A program made the position numbers and the translations under genes. Below, in pieces: positions 1-8,765 of a DNA stretch of 57,621 nucleotides (within the stretch, counting starts at the first letter, position 1; every line of letters begins with the position of its first letter). This DNA comes from CAZIKB01 sp964539665 (GTDB taxonomy: Bacteria; Zhuqueibacterota; Zhuqueibacteria; Oceanimicrobiales; Oceanimicrobiaceae), in NCBI GenBank assembly GCA_964539665.1, contig CAZIKB010000027.1:1-57621 (forward strand). The letters run 5' to 3'. A model generated the notes under the pieces. The model ran no database searches and was not told the origin of the DNA. It worked only from the letters and a program-made list of their open reading frames with translations.

Positions 1-2
1 GT

Positions 3-101
3 GCCGGATTGGCCGGCTTGACTATATTAGCTTTGCTTGGCGCACTCATTTTGATGCCTCCTTGTTTAAGTTATTGTTGGCTTTATTTATACCAAATATA
101 A
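3..101 (+). CDS. Possible C-terminal end of a membrane protein (partial)
   Basis: An open frame enters from the left edge and stops at TAA 99-101. Its 32 residues are strongly hydrophobic (Ala, Gly, Leu and Ile rich) and could be a last transmembrane helix. It would be the only plus-strand gene in the window, running convergently towards leuD. The family cannot be told from so little sequence, and chance is a real alternative. Confidence 0.3.
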   Translation, partial: AGLAGLTILALLGALILMPPCLSYCWLYLYQI

Positions 102-130
102 CAAGAGGGCATTTGTATTTCAATATAGGA

Positions 131-257
131 ACTGAGGAACCCTTCGATGTTGCTCAGGATAAACTCCGTTACGAAGAATCTGTGACCACAAAACTATCAT
201 TTTTACAGTATGTTAGTGGTCTCAGATTCTTCGCTCCCAAAGGTCGCGCAGAATGAC
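131..257. repeat. Dispersed MITE/REP-like repeat, copy 1
   Basis: This stretch is nearly identical to 19932-20048, apart from about 12 extra bases near 169-180 and a degraded left end. The right end carries CAGAATGAC, and the match runs on for about 22 bases beyond it. No protein is encoded. It is probably a non-autonomous mobile palindromic element lying in the gap downstream of leuD. Confidence 0.7.
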
Positions 258-323
258 ATTTATGTATATTTTGCTGAAGTCTAATTAAATTTACATTGAA
301 TAGTATTCTTCATCCCGGATATT

Positions 324-818
324 TTATTGAGCAATACGGTTTTTTACATAATTCACCATTCCCCCCGCATTAATAATTTCTTGCATGGTTTCAGGAAATG
401 GAGCAGCCTGGTAAGTCTGATTTTTGGTTTGGTTGTGAATCGTGCCGGATTTAAGATCGATTTCTAAAATATCATCAGCTTCTGAGTTATCTACTGCTTC
501 CGGGCATTCTAAAATTGGCAGGCCAATATTTATTGAATTTCTGTAAAATATACGGGCAAAGTATTTGGCCACGACACAACCCACCCCTGCTCCTTTTATA
601 GCGATAGGCGCATTTTCCCTTGAGCTGCCACAACCAAAGTTATTTCCCGCCATTAAAATATCGCCCTTCTTCACTTTGTTGACAAATTCTTTGTCTAAAT
701 CTTCAAGACAATGAGCGGCTAAATCTTCTTCTTTGATACTTACACAATATCGTGCAGGAATAATAACATCCGTATCAACATTATCTCCATATTTATGAAT
801 CTTACCATTAATTTTCAT
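324..818 (-). CDS. leuD: 3-isopropylmalate dehydratase small subunit
   Basis: This is the small (swivel) subunit of isopropylmalate isomerase, which with LeuC converts 2-isopropylmalate to 3-isopropylmalate in leucine synthesis in the cytosol. At 164 residues it is the short type, like archaeal and thermophile LeuD/HacB proteins. The active-site loop GCGSSRE lies at residues 62-68, after the conserved N-terminal NVDTDVIIPARY block. An AGGAG site lies about 13 bases before the ATG. No leuC, leuA or leuB is next to it, so its partner must be encoded elsewhere. A homoaconitase small subunit is the main alternative, since the short forms of both families look alike. Confidence 0.9.
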   Translation of the reverse strand: MKINGKIHKYGDNVDTDVIIPARYCVSIKEEDLAAHCLEDLDKEFVNKVKKGDILMAGNNFGCGSSRENAPIAIKGAGVGCVVAKYFARIFYRNSINIGLPILECPEAVDNSEADDILEIDLKSGTIHNQTKNQTYQAAPFPETMQEIINAGGMVNYVKNRIAQ

Positions 819-933
819 ACTCTGTTTTTAACTCCTTGTCTAAAATGAATCAGTAAGATTTGATTTAGTGAGCATTTGATTTTAAGAAATAATATTTTTA
901 AAATCAACCGAAAATAGTCAGTCATAGTTTAGG

Positions 934-1440
934 TTATTTCATCGCTTCACTATTGGGAAGACTTGATTCGTTCAAGTATGTCCCGCTTCGCCCACCGCTT
1001 TTTTTTACTAAATAAACGTTACCAATCCGCATTTCTTTGTCCACAGCTTTACACATATCGTAAATAGTCAAAGCGGCAACTGAAACAGCGGTCAAAGCTT
1101 CCATCTCAACACCAGTTTTGCCAACACAGACCACTTTGCTTTCAATTTCAACGCCAGTGGAAGTTAAATTCAAGTCCACTTCAACGTTGGTCAAAAGCAG
1201 CGGGTGACAAAGCGGAATAAGTTCAGCAGTTTTTTTCGCTCCCATGATGCCCGCAATCCTTGCTGCATCCAACGGATTACCCTTTTTGATTTTATTTGCC
1301 CGGATTAAATCAAGCACTTCTTTGGACAATTGAATAAATCCTTGTGCAACAGCTTCCCGCTTTGTGTCAGCTTTCCGGGTCACCTCGACCATTGTGGCAT
1401 GCCCCTCTACATCAACATGAGTTAATTGCTTTTTTTTCAA
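934..1440 (-). CDS. moaC: Cyclic pyranopterin monophosphate synthase
   Basis: MoaC works after MoaA in molybdenum cofactor synthesis and forms cyclic pyranopterin monophosphate. The 168-residue length is normal. The family signatures are intact: LCHP at 77-80, GVEMEALTAVS at 110-120 and DMCKAVDK at 128-135, the last holding the catalytic Asp/Lys region. Translation appears to start at TTG (1438-1440), because AAAGG lies about seven bases upstream and no ATG precedes the conserved N-terminal LTH motif. moeA, another gene of the pathway, lies 12 kb away at 13640. leuD follows after a 115-base gap. Confidence 0.96.
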   Translation of the reverse strand: MKKKQLTHVDVEGHATMVEVTRKADTKREAVAQGFIQLSKEVLDLIRANKIKKGNPLDAARIAGIMGAKKTAELIPLCHPLLLTNVEVDLNLTSTGVEIESKVVCVGKTGVEMEALTAVSVAALTIYDMCKAVDKEMRIGNVYLVKKSGGRSGTYLNESSLPNSEAMK

Positions 1441-1477
1441 TTAAACGCCTTTGTGACATTATTTGATAGCATTTATC

Positions 1478-2602
1478 TCAAACCTGAACCTTGACATTTT
1501 CTCTTAGTTCTTTAATCAATTCTGCCATTACTTTTTTATAGTCACCGGTCTCCTCGTAAATTTTTCTTTGCCGCTTAAAACTGGGGCCGACTTCAATAAT
1601 ATCCCGGACACGCATCAATTCGTCATAACTACCCAATCGTTTTGCAACAGGAGAGAGCAATTCTAAAAGTTCGAAGATTGCTTCTGAGAGAGGTTTCAGA
1701 TTTCCATCTTCATCGGTAATAATCTCTGCATCTATCGACCAGCGTGCAGCTCGCCATTTGTTTTCCCTGACGATCCAATGCCGATGAACAGGCAAATACA
1801 TACCTTCATCATATTGTTCGCTTAACCAAACAACTAACGCCTGGGTTAAAGCGGTGATTGCGATCACCTCATCCAGGGAAGGCAAACCGTCACAGATTCT
1901 TAATTCAACAGTACCAAAACCGGGGTGAGGACGTATATCCCACCAAACCTCTTGAATACTCTGAATGGCTCTTGCATTTACCAGAGTAATCATAAACCTC
2001 TGAAATTCAGCCCAATTTAATAGTCGATAAGGTAGACCAGCCGTGGGTAACGTTTCAAAAATTTTTACGCGTGTAGAAGCTAAACCCGTATCGCTTGCAT
2101 CAAAGAAAGGCGAACTTGCAGATAAAGCTAAAAGATGAGGTATGAATGTAGTCAAAGAATTGAAAATGGCAATGGCTTTCTCTCCGCTTGGAACGCCAAC
2201 ATGCACATGCAATCCAAAAATCATGAGACGTCTGGCAGGCCACTGGCAGCGATCGACAAGCATGTGATATCGATCTATTGGTGTAATATCCTGCTCGTCC
2301 CATTTAGAAAAAGGATGCGTGCCTGCACTGGCTAACTCATACCCCAGTTCATCACATACCTTAATAAGCTCGTCTAAACGCTCGGTTAAATCCATGCGCA
2401 CAGCCGATATATTTGCACAAATATCCGTATTTAATTCGATGGTAGACTGAATGAGCTCAGGTTTAATATGCGATTCATTATTAGTTCGAGATAAAATTTG
2501 CTGAGCGCCCGAAACTAAATTCTTTGTTTCAGGATCTATGATTTGTAATTCTAATTCAACACCTAAGGTGGGATTTGGGGACCCATTAAAAATAATTTTC
2601 AT
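1478..2602 (-). CDS. ybdK: YbdK-type carboxylate-amine ligase (GCS2 family)
   Basis: This is a member of glutamate-cysteine ligase family 2, an ATP-grasp-unrelated ligase fold in which E. coli YbdK shows weak gamma-glutamyl-cysteine ligase activity. The length (374 residues) matches YbdK. The N-terminal GVELELQ (14-20) and the central HVHVGV (132-137) are the metal and ATP-binding signatures of the family. GGGGAG six bases before the ATG supports the start. No glutathione synthetase gene is nearby, so a role in glutathione synthesis is not shown and the true substrate is open. Confidence 0.88.
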   Translation of the reverse strand: MKIIFNGSPNPTLGVELELQIIDPETKNLVSGAQQILSRTNNESHIKPELIQSTIELNTDICANISAVRMDLTERLDELIKVCDELGYELASAGTHPFSKWDEQDITPIDRYHMLVDRCQWPARRLMIFGLHVHVGVPSGEKAIAIFNSLTTFIPHLLALSASSPFFDASDTGLASTRVKIFETLPTAGLPYRLLNWAEFQRFMITLVNARAIQSIQEVWWDIRPHPGFGTVELRICDGLPSLDEVIAITALTQALVVWLSEQYDEGMYLPVHRHWIVRENKWRAARWSIDAEIITDEDGNLKPLSEAIFELLELLSPVAKRLGSYDELMRVRDIIEVGPSFKRQRKIYEETGDYKKVMAELIKELRENVKVQV

Positions 2603-2645
2603 CTTTTTCTCCCCACGAAAGTGAAGCTGAAGATATTAAAAGGAA

Positions 2646-2709
2646 CAGAGCTCATGGGGAATTCACTTTGTTGTCTTTTAAAAGAACAGTGAATCCCTGT
2701 GGAGCTCTG
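2646..2709 (-). terminator. Terminator hairpin after the M28 peptidase gene
   Basis: The arms at about 2646-2667 and 2688-2709 form a long imperfect inverted repeat starting CAGAGCTC. On the minus strand it is followed by TTCCTTTTAA, as in a Rho-independent terminator. It lies between the stop of the M28 gene (2756) and the start of the ligase gene (2602), so it probably separates two transcription units. Confidence 0.6.
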
Positions 2710-2755
2710 ATTCTATCTGTATATTCATACTAACAAATATTTGATAACACAATAT

Positions 2756-4432
2756 TTACTTTTGAGATTGAAGTGCAATTGCCTGCAAATCCTTGTCTCG
2801 TTTCGCTTTAAATTCTGTGCCTTCTTTCCAATTTGGAAATGTTTTTTCTGTACCGAGCTTATATCCAACATTAAACAATAATTGAAGATCATCAATCATT
2901 CCGGAAAGATCCCAATTTGGATCGTATTCATCAGATGGCTTGTGATAACTTTTTGTAGTATACTTCTCCCTCTGTTCCTTTGTCCATTCCTCGCCATGTT
3001 CGACATGATCAATTCCCATGTTTACATAGAGTGCAGGAATGCCTTGTTTAGCAAAGCTAAAATGATCGGACCGATAAAAAGAACCTCTTTCAGGTTGTGG
3101 ATCAGGTCGTACAGTTCTACCCTTCTCAGAAGCTGCTGATTTAACATAGTCATCCAGATCAGAATTTCCGTATCCAACGATGGTGACGTCTTTCATTTTT
3201 CCATAAATATTCAACGCATCCATGTTGATAGCAGCTACCGTTTTAGTTGGCGGATAAATAGGATTATCAGCATAATATTTCGAACCTAACAAGCCCTGTT
3301 CCTCGGCTGTAACTGCAAGAAAGGCTATTGAGCGCGCAGGCGGAGACGAAAGTTTCGTGAAGGCTTCCGCTAATTCAATCAAACCGGCTATACCCGTTGC
3401 ATTGTCAAGCGCACCATTGTAAATTTTATCCCCAGATTTTGAGGGATCTAAGCCTAAATGATCCCAATGCGCCATATAAAAAACATATTCATCTGTTCTC
3501 GCACTACCAGGTAAAACCGCAATAACATTATTTGAGTGGGACTGCTCGATATTGTTTCTTAAGGAAATAGACGCTTTTAAATTCATGGGAACAGCTTTAA
3601 AATCCTGTTTAGTGGCATTAACTTTGAGCTCGGCTAAATCAAGACCGGCCTGTTCAAAAACCGTCTGCGTACTTTCAATAGTAAACCAACCTTCAATTGC
3701 GCAGCGCGACATATTATTATCTTCAGCAAGTAAGCTAAATTGAGGGCCAGACCAACTGCTGTTTACTACTTCCCAGGGATAAGCTGCTGGTTTGGTTTCA
3801 TGGATAATAAACGCAGCTTCAGCTCCCTGGCGAGCAGCTTCTTCATACTTATAGGTCCAGCGGCCGTAATATGTCATGGCATTACCATTAAACAGTGTGG
3901 AGTCCTGCGTGGCAAAACCAGGGTCGTTCACTAATATGACTACTGTTTTGCCGCGTACATCGAGCCCTTCATAATCATTCCAATTATATTCAGGGGCAAC
4001 GATACCATATCCGATAAATACCATTTCGGAATTCTTGAGTGAGACGTTACCGATTACCCGCATTGTCGAGGCCATATAGTCGTTGATGTAAGAAAACGAC
4101 TTTGTCTTCCCACTTCCCCGAACAATGAGTTTTGCATCAGTATTTGCTGTAATTGCAACCAAAGGCACTTCCTGAAAATAGCTGTCGCCATTTCCTGGTT
4201 GTAATCCAAGCTTTTCAAATTCATCTTTAATATAATTGATAGTTTTCACTTCTCCTCTCGATGACGGTCCTCGTCCTTCAAAATCATCTGAGGAAATAAT
4301 CTTGATGTCTTCTGATAAATCCGCAGAAGTTATACTCTCTAAAGCAGGTTGCAAATTGGCGTTTTTACAACCTGTGAAAACGATTGACAGCAGCAGTACC
4401 ATTGACGTTAATAATAATAAATTTCTCAGCAT
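2756..4432 (-). CDS. M28 family zinc aminopeptidase-like lipoprotein
   Basis: This is a predicted exported peptidase of family M28. A lipoprotein signal peptide ends at the lipobox FTGC (Cys22), so it should be membrane-anchored outside the cytoplasm. A PA-like insert lies at about 130-270 and the catalytic domain at about 290-540. The di-zinc motifs are visible: AHWDHLG (321-327), GALDNATG (340-347), TAEEQGLLGS (375-384), NMDA (403-406) and SDHFSF (455-460). The family usually removes N-terminal amino acids from peptides; the substrate here is unknown. AAGGAGGG before the ATG fixes the start. It appears to be transcribed alone and to end at the hairpin 2646-2709. Confidence 0.92.
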   Translation of the reverse strand: MLRNLLLLTSMVLLLSIVFTGCKNANLQPALESITSADLSEDIKIISSDDFEGRGPSSRGEVKTINYIKDEFEKLGLQPGNGDSYFQEVPLVAITANTDAKLIVRGSGKTKSFSYINDYMASTMRVIGNVSLKNSEMVFIGYGIVAPEYNWNDYEGLDVRGKTVVILVNDPGFATQDSTLFNGNAMTYYGRWTYKYEEAARQGAEAAFIIHETKPAAYPWEVVNSSWSGPQFSLLAEDNNMSRCAIEGWFTIESTQTVFEQAGLDLAELKVNATKQDFKAVPMNLKASISLRNNIEQSHSNNVIAVLPGSARTDEYVFYMAHWDHLGLDPSKSGDKIYNGALDNATGIAGLIELAEAFTKLSSPPARSIAFLAVTAEEQGLLGSKYYADNPIYPPTKTVAAINMDALNIYGKMKDVTIVGYGNSDLDDYVKSAASEKGRTVRPDPQPERGSFYRSDHFSFAKQGIPALYVNMGIDHVEHGEEWTKEQREKYTTKSYHKPSDEYDPNWDLSGMIDDLQLLFNVGYKLGTEKTFPNWKEGTEFKAKRDKDLQAIALQSQK

Positions 4433-4545
4433 AAGTTACCCTCCTTTTGCTGTAGTTTGTAGTCAATTGATATCCAGAAATACAAGAACTGATATCAGTA
4501 TGAAGGATTCATTTAGTTAGAAGTTATGATTGTTTTTTTCAAAAG

Positions 4546-5655
4546 TCAAGGTTTTGATTTGAATTGATTAAATAAATGAAGATAATTAAAACCCTCTTTG
4601 ATAGCATGTGGCTCAACATCATCTGCAATGAAAACATCACCGATCTTAGTGGGTAAGATAAATCGCAGATTGCCTTGCTTTATCTTTTTATCGGTTTTTA
4701 AAAAATGCAGCAGCGCATCCGGATTAACAGTTTTTATGCTTCTATCTAAATCAAATTTAGCTATTAAATTTTGAATTCTTTTAAAATCTTCGACGCCTAA
4801 TATTTGTGAATCCAACGCGATTTTGCTTTCGGTTATCATCCCTAATAAAACTGCCTCTCCATGGGATATTTTTTTATATCCCAGGGCTGCTTCCAATGCA
4901 TGGCCAATAGTATGGCCGAAATTTAAAACCAGACGTTGGTCACGCTCCTGTTCATCAGACGCGACAATCTCTGCTTTGATTTCGCAACAACGCTTGATGA
5001 TTTCTTGCATCAAGTCCAGTTCCAATGCAAGGATTCTATCTATATTTTCTTCTATTAGAGTGAATAAACTAATATCTTTAATAATCCCATATTTTATGAT
5101 TTCACCCAGACCACATATAATCTCTCTTTTAGGCAAGGTGTTTAATAGTGCTAAATCCATCCAAACCATTTTCGGTTGGTAAAATGTGCCAATCATGTTT
5201 TTACCCGAAGGATGATTGACGCCGGTTTTCCCGCCGACACTCGAGTCCACCTGCGCAAGCAATGTTGTTGGCACCTGGATAAATTGAACCCCTCTTTTAT
5301 ATATCGATGCGGTGAAGCCAGTGATATCGCCAACAACTCCACCACCAAAAGCGAACAAAACTACATTTCTATCAAAGCCAGCGCCGAGCATTCGGGTGAT
5401 AATCTTTTCAATCGTAGCGAGCGACTTTGAGGTCTCTCCTGCCGGCAGAGTAATACATTCAAAAGAATTTAGTAGCCCTTCAAGGCTATCTCTTATCTGT
5501 TGACCGTAATATTTTTGAACATTAGTATCGGTTATGAGAACACCCTGCTGTCCAAAACCAAAAATTTTGTACATTTCCCCAAACTTGTCTAATATACCAT
5601 TGCCAATAAATATTGGATATGACTTATCTTCAAGATCGACCTTTATTTTTATCAT
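4546..5655 (-). CDS. aroB: 3-dehydroquinate synthase
   Basis: AroB cyclises DAHP to 3-dehydroquinate, the second step of the shikimate pathway, using NAD and a divalent metal. The length (369) is typical. The NAD-binding GGGVVGD is at 104-110 and the substrate loop with DSSVGGKTGVN at about 137-147. Metal-binding histidines occur in HTIGH (248-252) and HGEAV (265-269). The ribosome binding site (AAGAGA) is weak. No other shikimate gene is adjacent, so it appears to be a stand-alone unit between the M28 gene and the alcohol dehydrogenase. Confidence 0.96.
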   Translation of the reverse strand: MIKIKVDLEDKSYPIFIGNGILDKFGEMYKIFGFGQQGVLITDTNVQKYYGQQIRDSLEGLLNSFECITLPAGETSKSLATIEKIITRMLGAGFDRNVVLFAFGGGVVGDITGFTASIYKRGVQFIQVPTTLLAQVDSSVGGKTGVNHPSGKNMIGTFYQPKMVWMDLALLNTLPKREIICGLGEIIKYGIIKDISLFTLIEENIDRILALELDLMQEIIKRCCEIKAEIVASDEQERDQRLVLNFGHTIGHALEAALGYKKISHGEAVLLGMITESKIALDSQILGVEDFKRIQNLIAKFDLDRSIKTVNPDALLHFLKTDKKIKQGNLRFILPTKIGDVFIADDVEPHAIKEGFNYLHLFNQFKSKP

Positions 5656-5810
5656 GTTTATTATTCTCTTAGAGCAACATTACTATTGCACATAAATTTA
5701 CGCGAACGTATTTTATTGTGACTTACATAAAAAGGATATTATCTGTACCCACCTTTGACATAAATTTCAACAATGATGAAAATCAGGATAAATCGGGCAT
5801 CAGTTCCATC

Positions 5811-5845
5811 CCTGGATTCCCGCTCAAAAGATTGTGGGAATGACA
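5811..5845. repeat. REP-like palindrome
   Basis: A short imperfect inverted repeat pairs GGATTCCCGCTC with a GTGGGAATGAC-type end. Similar GATTCCC/GGGAATGA sequences recur at 22914-22945, which suggests a dispersed intergenic palindrome. It lies between aroB and the alcohol dehydrogenase gene and has no coding potential. Confidence 0.45.
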
Positions 5846-5880
5846 GTATTGTCGCCATTTTAAAAGTTGTAAAATTCCGG

Positions 5881-6831
5881 TTAATTGATTTGTAGTATAA
5901 CTTTTAGAGCACCTTTTTGTTTAGCGTGTTCAAAAGCTTGCACCGCTTGAGTAAATGGATAGACTTCGTCAATAAGAGATTCGACATCGACAAGGTTTTG
6001 CTCTAAAATACGAATCGCTGCCGCAAACGGGCCGCACCTCGAACCCACTATGCTAATTTCATTGATTACAATTGGCGCGGCATTTAAATCCAAATTTTCG
6101 TGGTATGTACTCTTCAAAACTACAATGCCCCGAGGACGGACAACACTCATCGCGGATCGAAATCCAGCAGGATTCCCCGAAGCCTCTACTACAATATCAA
6201 AATTCACATCGGGTAATTCTTCCAGGATAGAGGTTTTAATGCCCCAGGATTCTGCAAATGCTAACTTTCGTGGATGTTTTCCAATCAATAAAAGATTACA
6301 GCCGGTCAGTTTGAGTGTCTGGCAAACTAACAGGCCTAACTTACCATCCCCAATCACAGCCACCTGTTGATTGGGTTTGATATGAACTTGCTCCAGGATT
6401 TCTAAAGCGGCCGCAAGGGGTTCTATAAAAACTGCCGCCGTATCAGATATTGATTCAGGTATTTCAAGCAAATTTTTTATGGGCAGATTGACAAAATCAG
6501 CAAAAGCCCCATTTTGATTCAGAATACCTAAGACTGTTCGATTTGGACAATGCCGGCTCAATCCGCTTAAACATAAATTACAGTCGCCACAGCCAAAATT
6601 AATCTCACCGCACACTCGCTTCCCTATCCATTCCGACCTGTCTGCTTTATCAACAACTCCAACAAATTCATGACCCAGCACTCCTTCGAATCCCATATAG
6701 CCTTTAACCAGTTCTACGTCTGTATTACATATTCCAGCCAATGAGACTTTTACTAATGCCTCATCTTTTTGTGGAATTGAGACGGCAATCTCTTTTAATT
6801 CAATTTTATCTTTAAAAAACAGCGCTTGCAT
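5881..6831 (-). CDS. Zinc-dependent alcohol dehydrogenase family protein
   Basis: This medium-chain dehydrogenase/reductase should oxidise an alcohol or polyol, or reduce the matching carbonyl, with NAD(P). The catalytic zinc ligands are Cys35 and the GHE at 53-55. The structural zinc lobe is complete (Cys81, Cys84, Cys87, Cys95). The Rossmann motif GDGKLG (161-166) replaces the usual GxGxxG pattern only slightly. At 316 residues it is a little shorter than the common 340-350. The long upstream gap (6832-7344), with a terminator at its far end, suggests its own promoter. The substrate cannot be inferred. Confidence 0.88.
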   Translation of the reverse strand: MQALFFKDKIELKEIAVSIPQKDEALVKVSLAGICNTDVELVKGYMGFEGVLGHEFVGVVDKADRSEWIGKRVCGEINFGCGDCNLCLSGLSRHCPNRTVLGILNQNGAFADFVNLPIKNLLEIPESISDTAAVFIEPLAAALEILEQVHIKPNQQVAVIGDGKLGLLVCQTLKLTGCNLLLIGKHPRKLAFAESWGIKTSILEELPDVNFDIVVEASGNPAGFRSAMSVVRPRGIVVLKSTYHENLDLNAAPIVINEISIVGSRCGPFAAAIRILEQNLVDVESLIDEVYPFTQAVQAFEHAKQKGALKVILQIN

Positions 6832-7008
6832 AAAAAACTCAATATGTAAAAATTCGATATAATTTAATGTAAATTATCGTAAAAATCAACGTATTACATT
6901 AAATCACGAACGGCTGAAAGGAGTGAAGCAATCTCCCGATAATTTGCCGCGAGATTGTTACGTCAAGCTAAAACTCTCATTTCAGGAAACGCTCTTGTTT
7001 CGAGTGTT

Positions 7009-7147
7009 CAAGCTTTAGAGCCCGTGTGAAAACTAACAAAAACTTGTCATGGTTCGACTCCGCTCACCATGAATTGAGCGTAGCTTCATCCTGAGCGAAG
7101 TCGAAGGATGGCCTTGTTAAACCTTTTCACAAAGGCTCTTTAGCTTG
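7009..7147. repeat. 139-bp imperfect inverted-repeat (MITE-like) element
   Basis: Arms of 25 bases at 7009-7033 and 7123-7147 are inverted copies with about four mismatches (CAAGCT..AGAGCC..TGTGAAAA). Nested inside, 7047-7072 and 7086-7111 form a second pair around TTCGACT-CGCTC. The whole unit could fold into one long hairpin centred near 7079. The rest of the 6832-7344 gap shows no gene, only the terminator at 7295-7313. Confidence 0.65.
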
Positions 7148-7290
7148 TTTGGCAAACTTAGTTCTCAAGCTGAAACTTGAACATCGGATAAACGTTTCTA
7201 TCAAATAAAAAAACCGCTTGGATTGCGATTGTTTTTAGGGAGCGTTAGTATCCAATTGATGCTTAACCTACATTCTCTTATTTTAAATAG

Positions 7291-7318
7291 AAAAGGCTCC
7301 ACTAAATGGAGCCCTTTA
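7291..7318 (-). terminator. Rho-independent terminator after the LiaI-like gene
   Basis: GGCTCC at 7295-7300 pairs with GGAGCC at 7308-7313 around a 7-base loop. It is flanked by AAAA and by CTTTAAAA, so on the minus strand the stem is followed by TTTTC. It lies 30 bases past the stop of the gene at 7345-7860 and may work in both directions. Confidence 0.8.
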
Positions 7319-7344
7319 AAACAACTTAAATTTTATCAAACGGA

Positions 7345-7860
7345 CTATTCAGGTGTTCTTCTTAAATTGTTTATAACAATTCCTAAACCAATTGCAATTA
7401 AAATAACAGGCCAAAAATCAGAAAAATGCCTCCAGTAAAAAACACCCAGAGACCTGAGGGTGAAGACAATTCCAAAAAATAATAAAATGCTGCCTGGAAT
7501 TAAAACACCCCAGTCATCAGATTTGAAAAAATATAAAACGATAAATCCTAAGCCGAAAGCAATCAGGAATATCGGCCAGAACTCTTCAAAACCATAAAAA
7601 TAATAATCAATTGAAAAATAATTGTAGTTTCGAACTAAGAAAAACAATCCCAACACTAAAAGAACAGTCGCTGGAAATGCTGATCCCTTTTCATTTTTAG
7701 TAAATATCGAGATGAAGAACAGAACGCCTGCTCCTAACAAAATAAGCGGATATAAATGACTCCATCTAAAATAGAATATATCCAATCGATGCAAAAGAAA
7801 AAATACACCAATGGCGATTAATACAATCCCTGGAATAAAAGATTTCTCTCGTTGATTCAT
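7345..7860 (-). CDS. Small membrane protein with LiaI/LiaF-like transmembrane region
   Basis: This 171-residue protein is almost entirely hydrophobic, with about six helices in three similar pairs. The pairs share the pattern GxxLIxxGxxFLLxxLxxF, which resembles the LiaI/LiaF-type transmembrane domain (DUF5668-like). That family is linked to cell-envelope stress sensing in Gram-positive bacteria; a similar role here is inference. AGGAG nine bases before the ATG supports the start. It follows the PspC protein gene after 29 bases and is probably co-transcribed with it, ending at the terminator 7291-7318. Confidence 0.75.
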   Translation of the reverse strand: MNQREKSFIPGIVLIAIGVFFLLHRLDIFYFRWSHLYPLILLGAGVLFFISIFTKNEKGSAFPATVLLVLGLFFLVRNYNYFSIDYYFYGFEEFWPIFLIAFGLGFIVLYFFKSDDWGVLIPGSILLFFGIVFTLRSLGVFYWRHFSDFWPVILIAIGLGIVINNLRRTPE

Positions 7861-7889
7861 AATGAATTTCTCCTGATTTGGGAGTTTGT

Positions 7890-8138
7890 CTATTTGTTTT
7901 TAGATTTAGGCGGTGCTGTTTTCGTACCTGTGCCAGTTGATTCAATAACTGATTCTTCTGGTACAACAATCAGCATTACAATATAAGCAATAACACCCAA
8001 AAAACCGCCACCAGCTAAAGTCAAAATTGCCCAGACAACTCTTACTATGGAAGAGTCAATATTAAAATATTCTGCTACACCACCACATACACCTGATATC
8101 ATTCTATCTTTAACAGACCGAGTTAGTTTTTTATCCAT
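7890..8138 (-). CDS. Internal in-frame start giving a stand-alone PspC protein
   Basis: Inside the double-PspC gene, GGAGGT (8145-8150) stands six bases before an in-frame ATG (8136-8138). Starting there gives an 82-residue protein that is exactly the second PspC domain, beginning MDKKLTRSVKDRM. This is a far better initiation site than that of the full gene. Either both forms are made, or two genes fused and the old start survived. Use of this start is inferred, not shown. Confidence 0.55.
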   Translation of the reverse strand: MDKKLTRSVKDRMISGVCGGVAEYFNIDSSIVRVVWAILTLAGGGFLGVIAYIVMLIVVPEESVIESTGTGTKTAPPKSKNK

Positions 8139-8675
8139 TTTTATACCTCCCATGGGTTGTCCAACCTGCAAATCATTAGATTGTTTGTCTTTTTTGGAAA
8201 TTCTAATAATATAAATAGCTCCTATTATAATAATTATGATAGGTAAAAGTATGTCAAATCGAAAATGCCCAAACCACATTGGCGTCCAATGCCAGCGGAA
8301 ATGGAAAGGGAATAAATCAAACCAATCCAATCTATTGATGAGAATGATGCCACCAAGTACAATTAAAATTCCACCCCAGATTAATCCAGAATTATTTGGT
8401 TTGGATTGCACCTTGCCGGGAGCCTCTTCCTCGCCAGGATTCTCAGGTATGATAAACCAGCTTAACAGATAGGCAATTACACCGATGCCGCCTGCAAAGA
8501 TTGATACCGCCCACAAAACCCTTACTACTGTTGGATCAAAATTAAAATACTGAGCAAATCCCCCACAAATTCCAGCAATCATTTTATCGTTTTTTGAACG
8601 ATACACTTTTTTAGGAGAATTTTGTGTTGTTTCAGCTCCTTGTAACAGTTTTTTTTCTTTTTTTTGTTCAGCCAT
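7890..8675 (-). CDS. Double PspC-domain membrane protein
   Basis: The order is PspC domain 1 (about 19-78), a LiaI-like membrane segment (about 95-155) and PspC domain 2 (about 182-247). Each PspC copy has the IxGVCGG and EYFNxD core followed by a hydrophobic helix pair ending near PEE/PEN. PspC proteins act at the inner membrane in envelope-stress responses, and this is probably a membrane stress or envelope-maintenance protein. No pspA is in the window. The ribosome binding site at the ATG 8675 is weak, whereas a strong one sits at an internal ATG (8138); see the separate entry. Confidence 0.85.
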   Translation of the reverse strand: MAEQKKEKKLLQGAETTQNSPKKVYRSKNDKMIAGICGGFAQYFNFDPTVVRVLWAVSIFAGGIGVIAYLLSWFIIPENPGEEEAPGKVQSKPNNSGLIWGGILIVLGGIILINRLDWFDLFPFHFRWHWTPMWFGHFRFDILLPIIIIIIGAIYIIRISKKDKQSNDLQVGQPMGGIKMDKKLTRSVKDRMISGVCGGVAEYFNIDSSIVRVVWAILTLAGGGFLGVIAYIVMLIVVPEESVIESTGTGTKTAPPKSKNK

Positions 8676-8765
8676 TTTTATTCAGAATGTTAGTTATTAA
8701 TGATTTGATTTATAAATATCTCTAATTCGGAGTAACGAAAGAATGGACATAAGGTTTCCTACTAA

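Noticed and set aside
62..256. A 64-codon plus-strand reading frame near the left end
   Set aside because: It lies mostly inside the dispersed repeat 131-257, has no homology I recognise and no convincing ribosome binding site.
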